A DNA stretch of 64,000 nucleotides from an uncultured Bacteroidales bacterium (GTDB taxonomy: Bacteria; Bacteroidota; Bacteroidia; Bacteroidales; UBA932), in the NCBI GenBank assembly GCA_949295645.1, contig CASFLY010000084.1:1-64000 (forward strand). The letters are read 5' to 3'. Shown here one piece after another: positions 27,055-37,200 of the stretch; positions within the stretch are counted from its first letter, which is position 1, and each line of letters starts with the position of its first letter. The notes beneath the pieces were generated by a model. The model had not been told where the DNA came from, ran no database searches, and saw only the letters and a program-made list of their open reading frames with translations. The position numbers and the translations under genes were made by a program.

Positions 27055-28077
27055 ATGAACAACGTATTCGTATATCTTGAAATAACAGAAGGCAATGCAG
27101 TGGCCGATGTCAGCCTCGAACTGCTGACCAAAGGCCGCAAGCTGGCCGACCGTCTCGGCTGCCGTCTGGAAGCCATAGCAGCAGGCCACGGCCTTGCAGG
27201 CATCGAGAAGCAGGTAATGCCTTTCGGTGTAGACAAATTGCACGTTTTCGATGCGGAAGGGCTTTTCCCTTACACTTCCCTCCCGCATTCTTCCATTCTC
27301 ATAAATCTGTTCAAGGAGGAAAAGCCGCAGATCTGCCTGATGGGGGCTACGGTAATCGGCCGCGACCTCGGTCCGCGCGTATCTTCAGCGCTGACCAGCG
27401 GTCTGACAGCAGACTGTACCGCCCTGGAAATCGGCGAACACGAAGACAAGAAGGCAGGCAAAGTCTATGAAAACCTGCTTTATCAGATCAGGCCTGCATT
27501 CGGGGGCAACATCGTCGCCACCATCGTCAACCCTGAACACCGCCCGCAGATGGCTACCGTCCGCGAGGGTGTGATGAAGAAGGAAATCCTCGACGCGAAC
27601 TACAAGGGCGAAGTGATAAACCACGATGTAGCCAAATACGTTCCCGAGACGGATTATGTCGTAAAGGTCATCGACCGTCATGTGGAAAAGGCAAAGCACA
27701 ATCTCAAGGGAGCTTCCATCGTAGTAGCCGGAGGATACGGCATGGGGTCGAAGGAAGGTTTCGACATGCTGTTCGAACTGGCGAAAGAGCTCCATGCAGA
27801 GGTAGGCGCCAGCCGTGCCGCGGTGGATGCCGGGTTTGCCGACCATGACAGGCAGATCGGACAGACAGGCGTGACCGTGCGTCCGAAACTCTATATCGCC
27901 TGCGGTATCAGCGGGCAGATCCAGCACATAGCCGGAATGCAGGAGAGCAGCATTATCATTTCCATCAACAACGACGAGAACGCCCCTATCAACACGATAG
28001 CCGACTACGTCATCAACGGCACTGTTGAGGAAGTGGTACCAAAGATGATCAAGTATTATAAATCTCCCAGCAAATAG
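27055..28077 (+). CDS. etfA: Electron transfer flavoprotein, alpha subunit
   Basis: 340 residues. The N-terminal domain includes MGATVIGRDLGPRVSSALTSGLTADCTAL. The C-terminal FAD-binding domain is clear: VVAGGYGMGSKEGF, LHAEVGASRAAVDAGF, IGQTGVTVRPKLYIACGISGQIQHIAGM and the nucleotide-contacting ISINNDENAPINTIADYVI. It partners EtfB immediately upstream and feeds or draws electrons from the acyl-CoA dehydrogenase 5 bases downstream. Confidence 0.95.
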   Translation: MNNVFVYLEITEGNAVADVSLELLTKGRKLADRLGCRLEAIAAGHGLAGIEKQVMPFGVDKLHVFDAEGLFPYTSLPHSSILINLFKEEKPQICLMGATVIGRDLGPRVSSALTSGLTADCTALEIGEHEDKKAGKVYENLLYQIRPAFGGNIVATIVNPEHRPQMATVREGVMKKEILDANYKGEVINHDVAKYVPETDYVVKVIDRHVEKAKHNLKGASIVVAGGYGMGSKEGFDMLFELAKELHAEVGASRAAVDAGFADHDRQIGQTGVTVRPKLYIACGISGQIQHIAGMQESSIIISINNDENAPINTIADYVINGTVEEVVPKMIKYYKSPSK

Positions 28078-28082
28078 AAGAT

Positions 28083-29789
28083 ATGGCCAATTTCTATACA
28101 GAACATCCGGAACTGCGCTATCATCTGAACAACCCGATGATGAAGCGCATCTGCGAACTGAAGGAACGCAACTACAGGGACAAGGACGGGTTCGACTATG
28201 CGCCGCAGGACTATGCGGATGCCATAGACTCTTACGACAAGGTCCTGGAAATCACTGGCGGAATCACCGAGGAAGTCATAGCTGCGAATGCAGAAAGCGT
28301 GGATCTTGAAGGTCCGCACTGTGCCGACGGCCGCGTAGAATACGCCAGCGGCACGAAGGTGAATATGGACGCGATGGTGAAGGCCGGTCTTAACGGAATG
28401 ACCATGCCGCGCCGCTTCGGAGGCTTGAATTTCCCTATCACCCCGTACACAATGTGCGCAGAAATCGTGGCTGCCGCAGACGCCGGATTCAGCAATATAT
28501 GGTCTCTGCAGGACTGCATCGAGACCCTCTATGAATTCGGGAACGAGGACCAGCACAGCCGCTTCATCCCGCGGGTATGCGCCGGGGAGACCATGTCCAT
28601 GGACCTGACGGAGCCGGATGCCGGTTCCGACCTGCAGAGCGTGATGCTCAAGGCCACGTACGACGAGGCTGCCGGCTGCTGGAGGCTGAACGGCGTAAAG
28701 CGTTTCATCACGAACGGCGATGCCGACCTGCATCTCGTCCTGGCACGTTCAGAGGAAGGGACAAAGGACGGACGCGGTCTTTCCATGTTCATCTATGACA
28801 AGAGGGACGGCGGAGTAAATGTGCGCCGCATCGAGAACAAGCTCGGTATCCACGGCTCGCCAACCTGCGAACTGGTTTTCAAGAATGCCAAGGCAGAACT
28901 TTGCGGCGAGCGCAGGCTCGGACTGATCAAGTATGTGATGGCACTGATGAACGGAGCCCGTCTCGGAATCGCGGCACAGAGCGTGGGCCTGAGCCAGGCT
29001 GCATACAATGAGGCCCTCGCCTATGCAAAGGACCGCAGGCAGTTCGGCAAGGCTATCATCGAGTTCCCGGCGGTATATGACATGCTTTCGCTTATCAAGG
29101 CAAAGCTGGATGCCGGCCGCGCCCTGCTTTACCAGACGTCCCGCTATGTGGACATCTACAAGGCTCTCGACGATATAGCACGCGAGCGCAAGCTTACCCC
29201 TGAGGAGCGTCAGGAACAGAAGAAATATGCAAGGCTTGCCGATTCGTTCACTCCGCTTGCCAAGGGTATGAATTCAGAGTATGCAAACCAGAACGCATAC
29301 GACTGCATCCAGGTACACGGCGGCAGCGGCTTTATGCTCGAATACGCCTGCCAGCGCATTTACCGCGATGCCCGCATCACCAGCATCTACGAGGGTACGA
29401 CCCAGCTGCAGGTGGTCGCAGCCATCCGCTATGTGACCAACGGTTCGTATCTGGCTACCCTGCGCGAATTCGAACAGGAGTCCTGCTCCGAGGAAATGAA
29501 GCCTCTGATGGAGCGTGTCAAGGCTATGACGGACAGATTCGAAGCCTGCACGAACCTTGTGAAGGAAGCCGGAGACCAGGAATTCCACGACCTGATGGCC
29601 CGCCACCTTTACGAGATGGCAGCGGACTGCGTGATGTCGCACCTTATCATTCAGGACGCCACACGCGCTCCGGAACTTTTCACCAGCTCTGCAAAAGTCT
29701 ATCTGAACTTCGCAGAGGCAGAAGTTGCCAGACACGGCGCATTCGTCCAGAACTTCAACAAGGAGGACATCTCCTGCTACAGGAAATAA
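28083..29789 (+). CDS. Acyl-CoA dehydrogenase
   Basis: 568 residues, in the longer acyl-CoA dehydrogenase subgroup (usual short form about 380). Substrate-entry helices occupy the first about 140 residues. The middle beta domain shows MSMDLTEPDAGSDLQSV, RFITNGDADLHLVLAR and NKLGIHGSPTCELVF. The C-terminal helices include GAAQSVGLSQAAY-type sequence, AYDCIQVHGGSGFMLEY and RITSIYEGTTQLQ, whose Glu is the expected catalytic base. A further about 130 C-terminal residues form an extra helical region. It oxidises an acyl-CoA (or, run with a bifurcating Etf, reduces an enoyl-CoA). Chain length preference is unknown. Last gene of the etf operon, followed by a strong terminator. Confidence 0.92.
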   Translation: MANFYTEHPELRYHLNNPMMKRICELKERNYRDKDGFDYAPQDYADAIDSYDKVLEITGGITEEVIAANAESVDLEGPHCADGRVEYASGTKVNMDAMVKAGLNGMTMPRRFGGLNFPITPYTMCAEIVAAADAGFSNIWSLQDCIETLYEFGNEDQHSRFIPRVCAGETMSMDLTEPDAGSDLQSVMLKATYDEAAGCWRLNGVKRFITNGDADLHLVLARSEEGTKDGRGLSMFIYDKRDGGVNVRRIENKLGIHGSPTCELVFKNAKAELCGERRLGLIKYVMALMNGARLGIAAQSVGLSQAAYNEALAYAKDRRQFGKAIIEFPAVYDMLSLIKAKLDAGRALLYQTSRYVDIYKALDDIARERKLTPEERQEQKKYARLADSFTPLAKGMNSEYANQNAYDCIQVHGGSGFMLEYACQRIYRDARITSIYEGTTQLQVVAAIRYVTNGSYLATLREFEQESCSEEMKPLMERVKAMTDRFEACTNLVKEAGDQEFHDLMARHLYEMAADCVMSHLIIQDATRAPELFTSSAKVYLNFAEAEVARHGAFVQNFNKEDISCYRK

Positions 29790-29809
29790 TTTCCAGCCAG
29801 CACAATCCG

Positions 29810-29849
29810 AAAAGGACCCGGCCCAAAGTTTTGAGCCGGGTCCTTTTAT
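29810..29849 (+). terminator. Terminator of the etfB-etfA-acd operon
   Basis: Perfect 13-bp stem, AAAAGGACCCGGC (29810-29822) / GCCGGGTCCTTTT (29834-29846), 11-base loop, T-run in the 3' arm. It starts 20 bases after the stop codon. Confidence 0.9.
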
Positions 29850-29888
29850 TGCTCTTGCAGTGCGCTCTGCAGGGGATTTTGGGGTACG

Positions 29889-29917
29889 AAAAAAGGACAG
29901 CCCCGATGAGCTGTCCT
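29889..29917 (-). terminator. Terminator of the initiator tRNA gene
   Basis: Minus-strand hairpin AGGACAG (arms at 29911-29917 and 29894-29900) followed by TTTTTT. It lies 6 bases past the tRNA 3' end. Confidence 0.8.
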
Positions 29918-29923
29918 GAGTAG

Positions 29924-29996
29924 TAGCGGGGGAAGGACTCGAACCTCCGGCCTCCGGGTTATGAGCCCGACGAGCTACCAACTGCTCTACCCCGCG
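29924..29996 (-). tRNA. Initiator tRNA-fMet (CAT)
   Basis: 73 bases without CCA. Anticodon loop CTCATAA gives CAT. The initiator features are present: the first base C faces T in the acceptor stem (no pair at 1-72) and the anticodon stem has the GGG/CCC pairs. D-arm GAGCAGTTGGTAGCTC and T-arm GGAGGTTCGAGTCCTTC are intact. Confidence 0.95.
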
Positions 29997-30007
29997 ATAT
30001 TGGACTG

Positions 30008-30038
30008 CAAAGGTAAGAATAAAATTTAATAATGCAAT
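30008..30038 (-). promoter_or_regulatory. Promoter of the initiator tRNA gene
   Basis: Minus-strand ATTG (30035-30038), 19-base spacer, TACCTTTG (30008-30015). The -7 box lies 11 bases upstream of the mature tRNA 5' end, so transcription starts nearly at the tRNA. Confidence 0.65.
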
Positions 30039-30080
30039 GTTTTTTGCAAAAATTTTTACGGCCAGGTCAAAAGGCAAGTG

Positions 30081-31487
30081 CTACGCGAAGAGGAAGGAGA
30101 TAATGCCGTTCAGGTCGGAAGAAGGGACGGAAACCTGTTCGCCCGTGGCAAGGTTCTTCAGATTCACGACATTGCGGGAGATCTCTTCTGCCCCGGTAAT
30201 GGAAATGAACGGGACATGTTTTTTTGCGGCATAGTCGAACTGCTTCTTCAGCTTGGCGGTATCGGCATAAATCTCGCAGGAAACGCCGGCTTCACGCAAA
30301 GCCCTGGCCACAGGAAGAATGTATTTCAGTTCATCCGTCCCCATATTGGCAAACAACAGTCTTGTCGACGATGTGACCTCCTTCGGGAACTTGTCCAGCC
30401 CTTTCAGGACGTCGTATATCCTGTCTGCACCGAACGATATGCCCACTCCGGACATGTCCGGCAGACCGAAGATGCCAGTAAGGTTGTCATAGCGGCCGCC
30501 TCCGCAGATGCTGCCTATCTGGAAATCCACAGCCTTCACCTCGAAGATCGCTCCCGTGTAATAATTCAGCCCGCGGGCCAGTGACAGGTCCATCTCCACC
30601 TCCCGGGAAATCCCGGCAGCGCCGATCAGCCCGAAGAGTTCATCCAGTTCATCCAGTCCCTTGAGTCCGGTCTCGGAAACCAGCCCCGAAGCAGAACCGC
30701 CGCTCATCAGGGCACGCATGGCGGCTATCTTTTCCGAACTGTTTCCTTTCAGGGTCAGCACCGGCTCTATCACAGCTATTGCCGCATCGGTCAGTCCCCT
30801 TTCCCTCATTTCCGCTTCCACTGCCTCCAGGCCGATCTTGTCGATCTTGTCGATAGCTACGGTAATATCCACGACCTTGTCGGGAAAGCCCGCGATCTCG
30901 GCCAGGCCGGAAAGCACCTTCCTGTTGTTCACCTTTATCAGCACAGCCACATCGAACAGCGAAAACACCCTGTCCACTATCTGCACGAGTTCCAATTCAT
31001 TCAGAAGCGACCTGGAACCTATCACATCGGCGTCGCACTGATAAAACTCCCGGTAACGCCCCTTCTGCGGCCGGTCAGCCCTCCACACAGGCTGGATCTG
31101 ATACCTCTTGAACGGGAAAACCAGTTCGTTCTGATGCTGCACCACAAAACGGGCGAACGGCACGGTCAGATCATATCTCAACCCTTTCTCGCATACTCTG
31201 GAAGTCAGGGCCCGGCCGTCGATGCCTCCGTCCCCGTCCATGAACCCGCCGATATCCACTCCTGAAAAAGCGTCGCCGGAATTCAGGATACGGAAAAGGA
31301 GCTTGTCGCCTTCCTCGCCGTATTTGCCGAGCAGCGTACTCAGATTCTCCATCGACGGAGTCTCTATCGGCATGTAGCCGTAAGTCCTGAAAACCGATTT
31401 TATAGTGTCGAATATATAATTTCTTCCGGCCATTTCCGCAGGCCCGAAGTCTCTCGTCCCTTTCGGTATCGAAGGTTTCTGTGCCAT
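30081..31487 (-). CDS. hisS: Histidyl-tRNA synthetase
   Basis: 468 residues, class II synthetase that charges tRNA-His. Visible: start [15 protein letters not shown], the motif-1 region, motif 2 around [19 protein letters not shown], the His-specific [14 protein letters not shown] segment, motif 3 [15 protein letters not shown], and the C-terminal anticodon-binding domain ([27 protein letters not shown]). It is slightly longer than the common 420-430 form, with an extra stretch near [16 protein letters not shown] as in other Bacteroidota enzymes. It has its own -7 box and precedes the separately transcribed tRNA-fMet. Confidence 0.96.
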   Translation of the reverse strand: MAQKPSIPKGTRDFGPAEMAGRNYIFDTIKSVFRTYGYMPIETPSMENLSTLLGKYGEEGDKLLFRILNSGDAFSGVDIGGFMDGDGGIDGRALTSRVCEKGLRYDLTVPFARFVVQHQNELVFPFKRYQIQPVWRADRPQKGRYREFYQCDADVIGSRSLLNELELVQIVDRVFSLFDVAVLIKVNNRKVLSGLAEIAGFPDKVVDITVAIDKIDKIGLEAVEAEMRERGLTDAAIAVIEPVLTLKGNSSEKIAAMRALMSGGSASGLVSETGLKGLDELDELFGLIGAAGISREVEMDLSLARGLNYYTGAIFEVKAVDFQIGSICGGGRYDNLTGIFGLPDMSGVGISFGADRIYDVLKGLDKFPKEVTSSTRLLFANMGTDELKYILPVARALREAGVSCEIYADTAKLKKQFDYAAKKHVPFISITGAEEISRNVVNLKNLATGEQVSVPSSDLNGIISFLFA

Positions 31488-31509
31488 AATATCTCCGTTT
31501 TATGCGGTG

Positions 31510-31517
31510 CAAAGATA
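31510..31517 (-). promoter_or_regulatory. -7 box of hisS
   Basis: Minus-strand TATCTTTG, 22 bases upstream of the hisS start codon. No good -33 box. Confidence 0.5.
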
Positions 31518-31602
31518 ATAATTATACGGAATAAACAGACCTGTATGCAAGACGGTGTACCATAATTGCAGACTGCTGCGTTATTTTATCAATTCCGATA
31601 CC

Positions 31603-31647
31603 CCTTGGGGGTGCGCCAAAATTTATCATTTTGACACACCCCCAAGG
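31603..31647. repeat. 45-base near-perfect palindrome
   Basis: Arms 31603-31622 and 31628-31647 pair at 18 of 20 positions around the loop TTATC; each arm contains CCTTGGGGGTG then CAAAAT. The two mismatches leave G-T type pairs in one strand. A T-run (TTTT, weak) follows on the plus strand, but there is no plus-strand gene to terminate, and on the minus strand no T-run follows. It may be a folded RNA element downstream of nfnB, or the joined ends of a small mobile element. Confidence 0.6.
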
Positions 31648-31679
31648 TTTTATCAGAAGTTTGCAGATCGATCGGATGT

Positions 31680-31769
31680 CTATGAAAACAAGACAAATGA
31701 TGAGAGAACGAAAGCCACCAGAAGGAGTGCCCCGACTCTCTTGAGTATTTCCAATGCCAATTCTCTCAT
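31680..31769 (-). CDS. Possible 29-residue hydrophobic peptide
   Basis: ATG at 31769 to TAG. The peptide starts MRELALEILKRV and then has one hydrophobic helix (GALLLVAFVLSSFVLF), the layout of a small membrane protein. It lies 85 bases after nfnB on the same strand and just before the palindrome. No ribosome-binding site is clear, which is common in this phylum. A frame this short can arise by chance, so confidence is low. Confidence 0.28.
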   Translation of the reverse strand: MRELALEILKRVGALLLVAFVLSSFVLFS

Positions 31770-31853
31770 ACGTTTACCGGATTATTAATCAAACACGCCT
31801 TAAAGATGCGTCTTTCCGGCAAAACGTTGCAGCAAATTTCCGAAAGTCCGTAA

Positions 31854-33239
31854 TTATTTCGCCCTGACATACCTGTCGATGGCTGCTGCGGCTTTTCTGC
31901 CTGCGCCCATCGCGAGTATGACGGTAGCCGCGCCTGTAACGGCATCCCCGCCGGCAAAGACGCCTGGACGGGTCGTCGCCCCGTCTTCGTCAGCCGTAAT
32001 GCAGCCGCGCCTGTTTGTATCCAGACCTTTTGTGGTCCTGGCAATAAGCGGATTGGGCGAGGTGCCCAAGGCCATTATCACCGAGTCTGCCTCGATTTCG
32101 AATTCCGAACCGGGAACCGGCACCGGAGAACGTCTTCCGCTCTCGTCAGGCTCCCCGAGTTCCATTCTTATGCACCTTATTTTCCGTACCCAGCCCTTTT
32201 CGTCTCCGATGATTTCCACAGGATTGGAAAGCATCATGAATTTCACCCCCTCTTCCTTGGCATGGTGCACCTCTTCACGACGTGCCGGCAGTTCGTTTTC
32301 CGTCCTCCTGTAAACTATGGATACATCTCCCCCGAGCCTTAGTGCGGTACGGGCAGCGTCCATCGCCACGTTTCCTCCACCTACGACCACCACCTTCCCG
32401 GCATGCATCACCGGGGTCAGATAGTCGTCCCGGTAAGCCTCCATCAGGTTGTTTCTCGTCAGGAACTCATTGGCGGAAAAGACTCCGTTCAGATTCTCTC
32501 CGGGGATATTCATAAATCTCGGCAGACCTGCTCCGGAACCTATGAATACGGCATCGAAACCTTCATCGTCGAGAAGCGAATCCACGGTAACTGTCCGCCC
32601 CACGACGACATTCGTCTCTATCTTCACCCCCATGGCCCGAACATCCGCAATCTCTGCCGCCACTACCCTTTCTTTCGGAAGCCTGAACTCGGGGATTCCA
32701 TACTCCAGCACCCCTCCGGCCTTGTGCAGGGCCTCGAAGACAGTCACGTCATAGCCCCATTTTGCCAGGTCGCAGGCACACGCCAGCCCTGCCGGGCCGC
32801 TTCCCACGACTGCAACCTTATGTCCGTTCGGTGCAGCCTTCACCGTTTTTTTCGCATTGTTTTCACGGCTCCAGTCCGCCACGAATCTCTCTAACTTCCC
32901 TATCGCCACCGGTTCGCCCTTTACCCCGAGAATGCAGCTGCCTTCGCACTGGGTTTCCTGAGGGCATACACGCCCGCAGACTGCGGGCAAAGACGAGTCT
33001 TCCGCTATGACAGCAGCGGCCCTGGCGAAGTCTCCTGCAGCTACTGCCGCGATGAATTCCGGAATCTTCACCGAAACAGGGCAGGCCGAAACGCATCTCG
33101 GATTTTTGCAGTGCAGGCATCTCGTAGCCTCCAGCACAGCCTCTTCTTCGTTATAGCCGTAGCAGACCTCTTCGAAATTGGCCGCCCTTACCTTGGGGTC
33201 CTGTTCCCTTACCGGGACTCTCGGTATCTTGTTTGCCAT
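31854..33239 (-). CDS. nfnB: NADPH-binding flavoprotein subunit, NfnB / glutamate synthase small-subunit-like
   Basis: 461 residues. The N-terminal Fer4-like domain has the cysteine sets CLHCKNPRCVSACP and CGRVCPQETQCEGSC. Two dinucleotide folds follow: KVAVVGSGPAGLACACDL (FAD) and KVVVVGGGNVAMDAARTAL (NAD(P)H), with ALGTSPNPLIARTTKGL and GVFAGGDAVTGAATVILAMGAG at the end. This family covers GltD-like and NfnB/SudA proteins. The gene 12 bases upstream is the matching ferredoxin-NADP reductase-like subunit and no large glutamate synthase subunit is nearby. I therefore favour NfnAB, the complex that couples NADH, NADPH and ferredoxin. Confidence 0.9.
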   Translation of the reverse strand: MANKIPRVPVREQDPKVRAANFEEVCYGYNEEEAVLEATRCLHCKNPRCVSACPVSVKIPEFIAAVAAGDFARAAAVIAEDSSLPAVCGRVCPQETQCEGSCILGVKGEPVAIGKLERFVADWSRENNAKKTVKAAPNGHKVAVVGSGPAGLACACDLAKWGYDVTVFEALHKAGGVLEYGIPEFRLPKERVVAAEIADVRAMGVKIETNVVVGRTVTVDSLLDDEGFDAVFIGSGAGLPRFMNIPGENLNGVFSANEFLTRNNLMEAYRDDYLTPVMHAGKVVVVGGGNVAMDAARTALRLGGDVSIVYRRTENELPARREEVHHAKEEGVKFMMLSNPVEIIGDEKGWVRKIRCIRMELGEPDESGRRSPVPVPGSEFEIEADSVIMALGTSPNPLIARTTKGLDTNRRGCITADEDGATTRPGVFAGGDAVTGAATVILAMGAGRKAAAAIDRYVRAK

Positions 33240-33251
33240 AATATTTCCCCC

Positions 33252-34100
33252 TTACCTTATCTTACACTTGTGATCGGCCTCGATTTCCTCCGACTTGTAC
33301 ATCGTCTGGCGGCGCATCGCCTCGTCGAAATCGACATCATAGCCGTTGAACTCCGGCCCTTCGACGCAGGCGAAACGGGTTTTCCCCGCCACAGTCACCC
33401 GGCAGGCCCCGCACATTCCCGTCCCGTCCACCATCAGCGTGTTCAGGCTGACCGTCACAGGCAGGCCGAGCTTCTTCGCCGTCAAGGTCGCGAACTTCAT
33501 CATTATCATAGGCCCTATCGCTACGGCCTGCGTATATTCGTTCCCGTCTTCAAGGACGATTTTCTCCAGGAGCCCCGTCACCATTCCCTTGAAGCCTTCG
33601 CTTCCGTCATCGGTGCAGATGTACAGATGATCGCAGACCTCGGCCATTTCCTTCCTGTAAATCAGAAGATCGGCCGTCTTCGCGCCTATGATCACGTCCA
33701 CATACGCGCCATGGGCCTTGAGATATTTCACCTGCGGATAAACCGGAGCCGTACCCACTCCGCCGGCTATGAAGATGTAGCGGCTTGACGCAAGCTCTTC
33801 ATCCGGCTTCTCCACGAAATCGGACGGCAGGCCGAGCGGCCCCACGACATCGGCAAGGGACTCCCCGGCCTCGAGGGCGCAGATTTCCTTTGTAGAAGCC
33901 CCGATTTTCTGGGTAACGATTGTCACAGTTCCTTCATCGGCATCGTAATCACTGATAGTCAGCGGAATCCGCTCCCCATGCTCATCCGCCCTGACTATCA
34001 GGAACTGGCCCGGATTGGCGGAAGAAGCCACTCTCGGGGCAAGTACCCTCATCCTGCATATTGCAGGAGACAGCATTTCTTTAGATATTATCTGATACAT
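33252..34100 (-). CDS. nfnA: Ferredoxin-NADP reductase-like subunit, NfnA
   Basis: 282 residues. FAD domain at the start (RMRVLAPRVASSANPGQFLIVR, RIPLTISDYD), then the NAD domain (FIAGGVGTAPVYPQVKYL, YICTDDGSEGFKGMVTGLL), and a C-terminal iron-sulfur motif with Cys in DGTGMCGACRVTV and RFACVEGPEF. That is the pattern of NfnA/SudB and the dihydroorotate dehydrogenase electron-transfer subunit. No pyrD is adjacent, and the partner downstream is NfnB-like, so NfnA is the better reading. The pair allows NADH-dependent reduced ferredoxin:NADP oxidoreduction in the cytoplasm of an anaerobe. Confidence 0.88.
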   Translation of the reverse strand: MYQIISKEMLSPAICRMRVLAPRVASSANPGQFLIVRADEHGERIPLTISDYDADEGTVTIVTQKIGASTKEICALEAGESLADVVGPLGLPSDFVEKPDEELASSRYIFIAGGVGTAPVYPQVKYLKAHGAYVDVIIGAKTADLLIYRKEMAEVCDHLYICTDDGSEGFKGMVTGLLEKIVLEDGNEYTQAVAIGPMIMMKFATLTAKKLGLPVTVSLNTLMVDGTGMCGACRVTVAGKTRFACVEGPEFNGYDVDFDEAMRRQTMYKSEEIEADHKCKIR

Positions 34101-34130
34101 ACATTCCCTTATTTAGAAAGGTAAATCCCA

Positions 34131-34138
34131 CAAATTTA
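34131..34138 (-). promoter_or_regulatory. -7 box of nfnAB
   Basis: Minus-strand TAAATTTG, 30 bases upstream of the nfnA start. No clear -33 box. Confidence 0.5.
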
Positions 34139-34211
34139 ATAATATTTTTGTCTGATTTTACGTATTCCGATATCTAAAGTTATTTTCAAGAATATACGGC
34201 AAGGGGGTGAA

Positions 34212-37200
34212 TCAATGCGCGTCTGCTGTCACCTGCCATTCCCCGGCACTCCCGACAAGCGACATATCCACCGAGACCTGCCGGCTTTCACCCGGGAATA
34301 AAGTGAAATAACCGTCGGAAAACAGGGCCGGGAGCAGAGGCTGGCCATCAGTGCCGCGCGCATTCAGTTTTATATAAATTGCCGGGGTGTTTCCGACATT
34401 TTTTACCGTCACATAATATACATCATCTTTCTCTTCATAGACAGACGGTCCCGTGATTTCAAGTTCCGGTTCCCCAATCCTGTCGAATTCCGTAAAACCG
34501 GAATCGGCGGAAGGAAGCCAATACTCGTTCACGAAAACCTGTCCCGTGGACATATCCTTAAGGTTCAGACGCATAAGGACAGGTTCTTCAGTCTGTACAA
34601 TATCCGGACTGAAACAGTCAACGACCGAAGATGCGGAAACCTCCCCTTTCCAGACGTGTCGGCCAAGGACATCTCCTGACATACTGTACAGAATGTACTG
34701 CAATCTGACCCGGCAATCTTTCCCGGCAGTATTCACCGTCTGGACAACACCTGTTTCCGGATTATACTGGGAATGCAGCTTCTCACAGGCTTTTTTAGCT
34801 CCGAAATATGCGGCAGGAGTCTCATAGTCGTAGGTGTAGGTCTGCCACAGGAAACTCGGCCACGCAGGATGGCTCATCCACAGGAGGACTCCCGAGGCAT
34901 CATTCCACATACGGCTGTTGAAACCTTCGAATATGGCTCTGTAGGCATCGTAGTTATACATCTGCGCCTTGCTGCAGAAATCATCTACACCGTCGGATTC
35001 TCCGTAGGCAGAGGCAAGCACATCAATAAATCTGTCAAATGACAGCCAGCCGCCAAAATGGAAGTCGTGGTAGGCCCAGGTATCCGAAACAGGCCACAGG
35101 TCTTCTTCGGGAATGAATTTTTTCACAGTCTCGGCCGTAGGGACTGAAATGGTTCCGAGTTCCGTACAGAAGCCTCTCGCGATATTATCCTTGAAATTGT
35201 CGGAATGAGGACGCAGCCCCCATGGCCCGCTCGAAGTAAGGTTGACATTAATGGAAGTTCCGGAATAATGCCTGGTACCGTCCGTTTCGGATATTATTCT
35301 GGCAAATTCAGGTTCGAGCGCGACAGGAGCGAAACCTTCATTTCTCGGACACCACACCGCTATAGACGGATGATTCCTGTAGCGTTTCACAATCTCCCCG
35401 ACGTTTTCCGCCATAAGGCGGAAGTCGTCCGGAGCCAGGTTGTATCCCAAGGTCGACATCGGGAAATCATTGAAGACAAGGATGCCATACTTGTCGCACA
35501 AAGAATAGAAAACCTCCTCGGCAGATTCTCCCGTCCAGTTTCTTATCATATTGAATCCCTGCTCTTTGTGCATTCTGATATACGGTTCAAGACGCTGCTC
35601 CGATACTCTTTTCATAGCATCGTCCATTCCCCAGTTGCCGCCTCTTATGAATATCCGCTGTCCGTTGACCCTGAGCACCAGATATGGAGCACAGCTATTT
35701 TCCGAGCGGGAGATGCCCGGAGCATCCTCATCCGCAAGCAGACGCGGGACACCGACGGCAGACCCTCCATAACGGACATTACCGATAAAATCGAATAGGG
35801 GCCCGTCGGAAGGATACGCGTCTGTCGGATTGAAATTAATGTCGATAAAGTCCCCGTCGGCGTCACATACCGTAAGGTCATAACTCAGTTCCCTTATCCC
35901 GAACCGGAAAGACTTCCTGTCGGATTCCTTTCCGTCTATGTACACGGACACGTCCGCATCGTATAGGTACGGGGTCCCATACCCGTTGGGCCACCACAGT
36001 TCCGGATCTTTCTTTTTCAGACCGGGGAATTCTTCCGGTGAAAAAGTGACTTCCTGCAGAGATTTCCCTTCAAGACGGACTTTCTTTGACAGGACAAGCC
36101 CGTCAAATGAAAACCGTACTTCCGCATCGCACCCGGATACAGACGCGTTGTACACTTCCGTACTGAATGTTATGTCCGCCGTACTGCAGTCAGGGAGAGG
36201 AAGGTCTGTGACGATATGATAATCTTTCAGGACGGCATCGCCCGAAAGACGGAGTTCCACATTCTGCCAGATTCCCATGTTCCTGTCACGTATGCCGGGC
36301 ACCCAGTCCCAGCCTTCGGAAGAAATGAATGTAGGCCCGTCGAGACACAGCTGTCCGCCATTCGGTCCCATTCCGGCCGCCATCGACTGCTCGTGAGGGA
36401 TTCCGGGATGTTCCGGAGGATAAATCTTCACGACCAGGACATTTTTTTCCGACCTGTCGAGACATTCCTCAAGATCAAAGTCTCCACGGCAGAAAGCCCC
36501 GGCCATTGAACCCAGTCCATAACCGTTGAGCCAGACATCCGCCCTGTAATTTATCCCGTTGAACAGCAGGGATGCTGTCTGGAAATCCTTGTCTTCCGGA
36601 ATATCGAACACGCAGCGGTACCACCATGCCGTACGGCACAGAGAATCCGGGATGGACAGATTGTTGAGTCCATAATACGGATCGGGGAACACGCCTTCCC
36701 TGACAAGATTGGAAAGGACGGTTCCCGGCACTTCGGCATCATACCATCCGGACGTGTCATAGCCAGGAGAGTGGATATCCCCTGCAGCCCCCTTTACCAT
36801 ACTGTCTGACGCAAGTTTCCACTCATTCAGACAGCCGTTTTCCAAAGATTCTTCCACCGGAGATTTTTCCGCACTTCCGCTACGGAACAGACAGGCCCCC
36901 GGTTTGCCTGCCGACCTGCTTTCCGGCAGTGTTTCATCCGGCTGAGGCTCTTCCAATCCGGGATTGACCCTTGAAGGGACGTAGGTCACGGAACCGGGAG
37001 GCCAGTTATCTGTCCTGAACGGCTCTGCCGGAAGAGAAGCGGAATTCTCCAAATTCGTTATCGGGAAATTCAGGAATGCGTACCGGACCGCCACCGGCTC
37101 CCGGACATCGGGACAATGCAGAATCACTTCATCCCCGTCAACTTCAGCATAGGCGGAATGGAAGACCCTGTCTTTACCGGCGACATAAAAATGCTTCGGA

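Larger units (their letters stand above)
31488..31853. other. hisS-nfnB intergenic region
   Basis: 366 bases. It holds the hisS -7 box, a 45-base near-perfect palindrome (31603-31647) and a possible 29-codon frame on the minus strand (31680-31769). Nothing else is recognisable. Confidence 0.5.

Noticed and set aside
29924..29996. Elongator tRNA-Met or tRNA-Ile2
   Set aside because: The unpaired first base of the acceptor stem and the GGG/CCC anticodon stem mark it as the initiator tRNA.
31854..33239. Small subunit of glutamate synthase
   Set aside because: No large subunit gene is next to it, while the adjacent co-oriented gene encodes the matching NfnA-type subunit.
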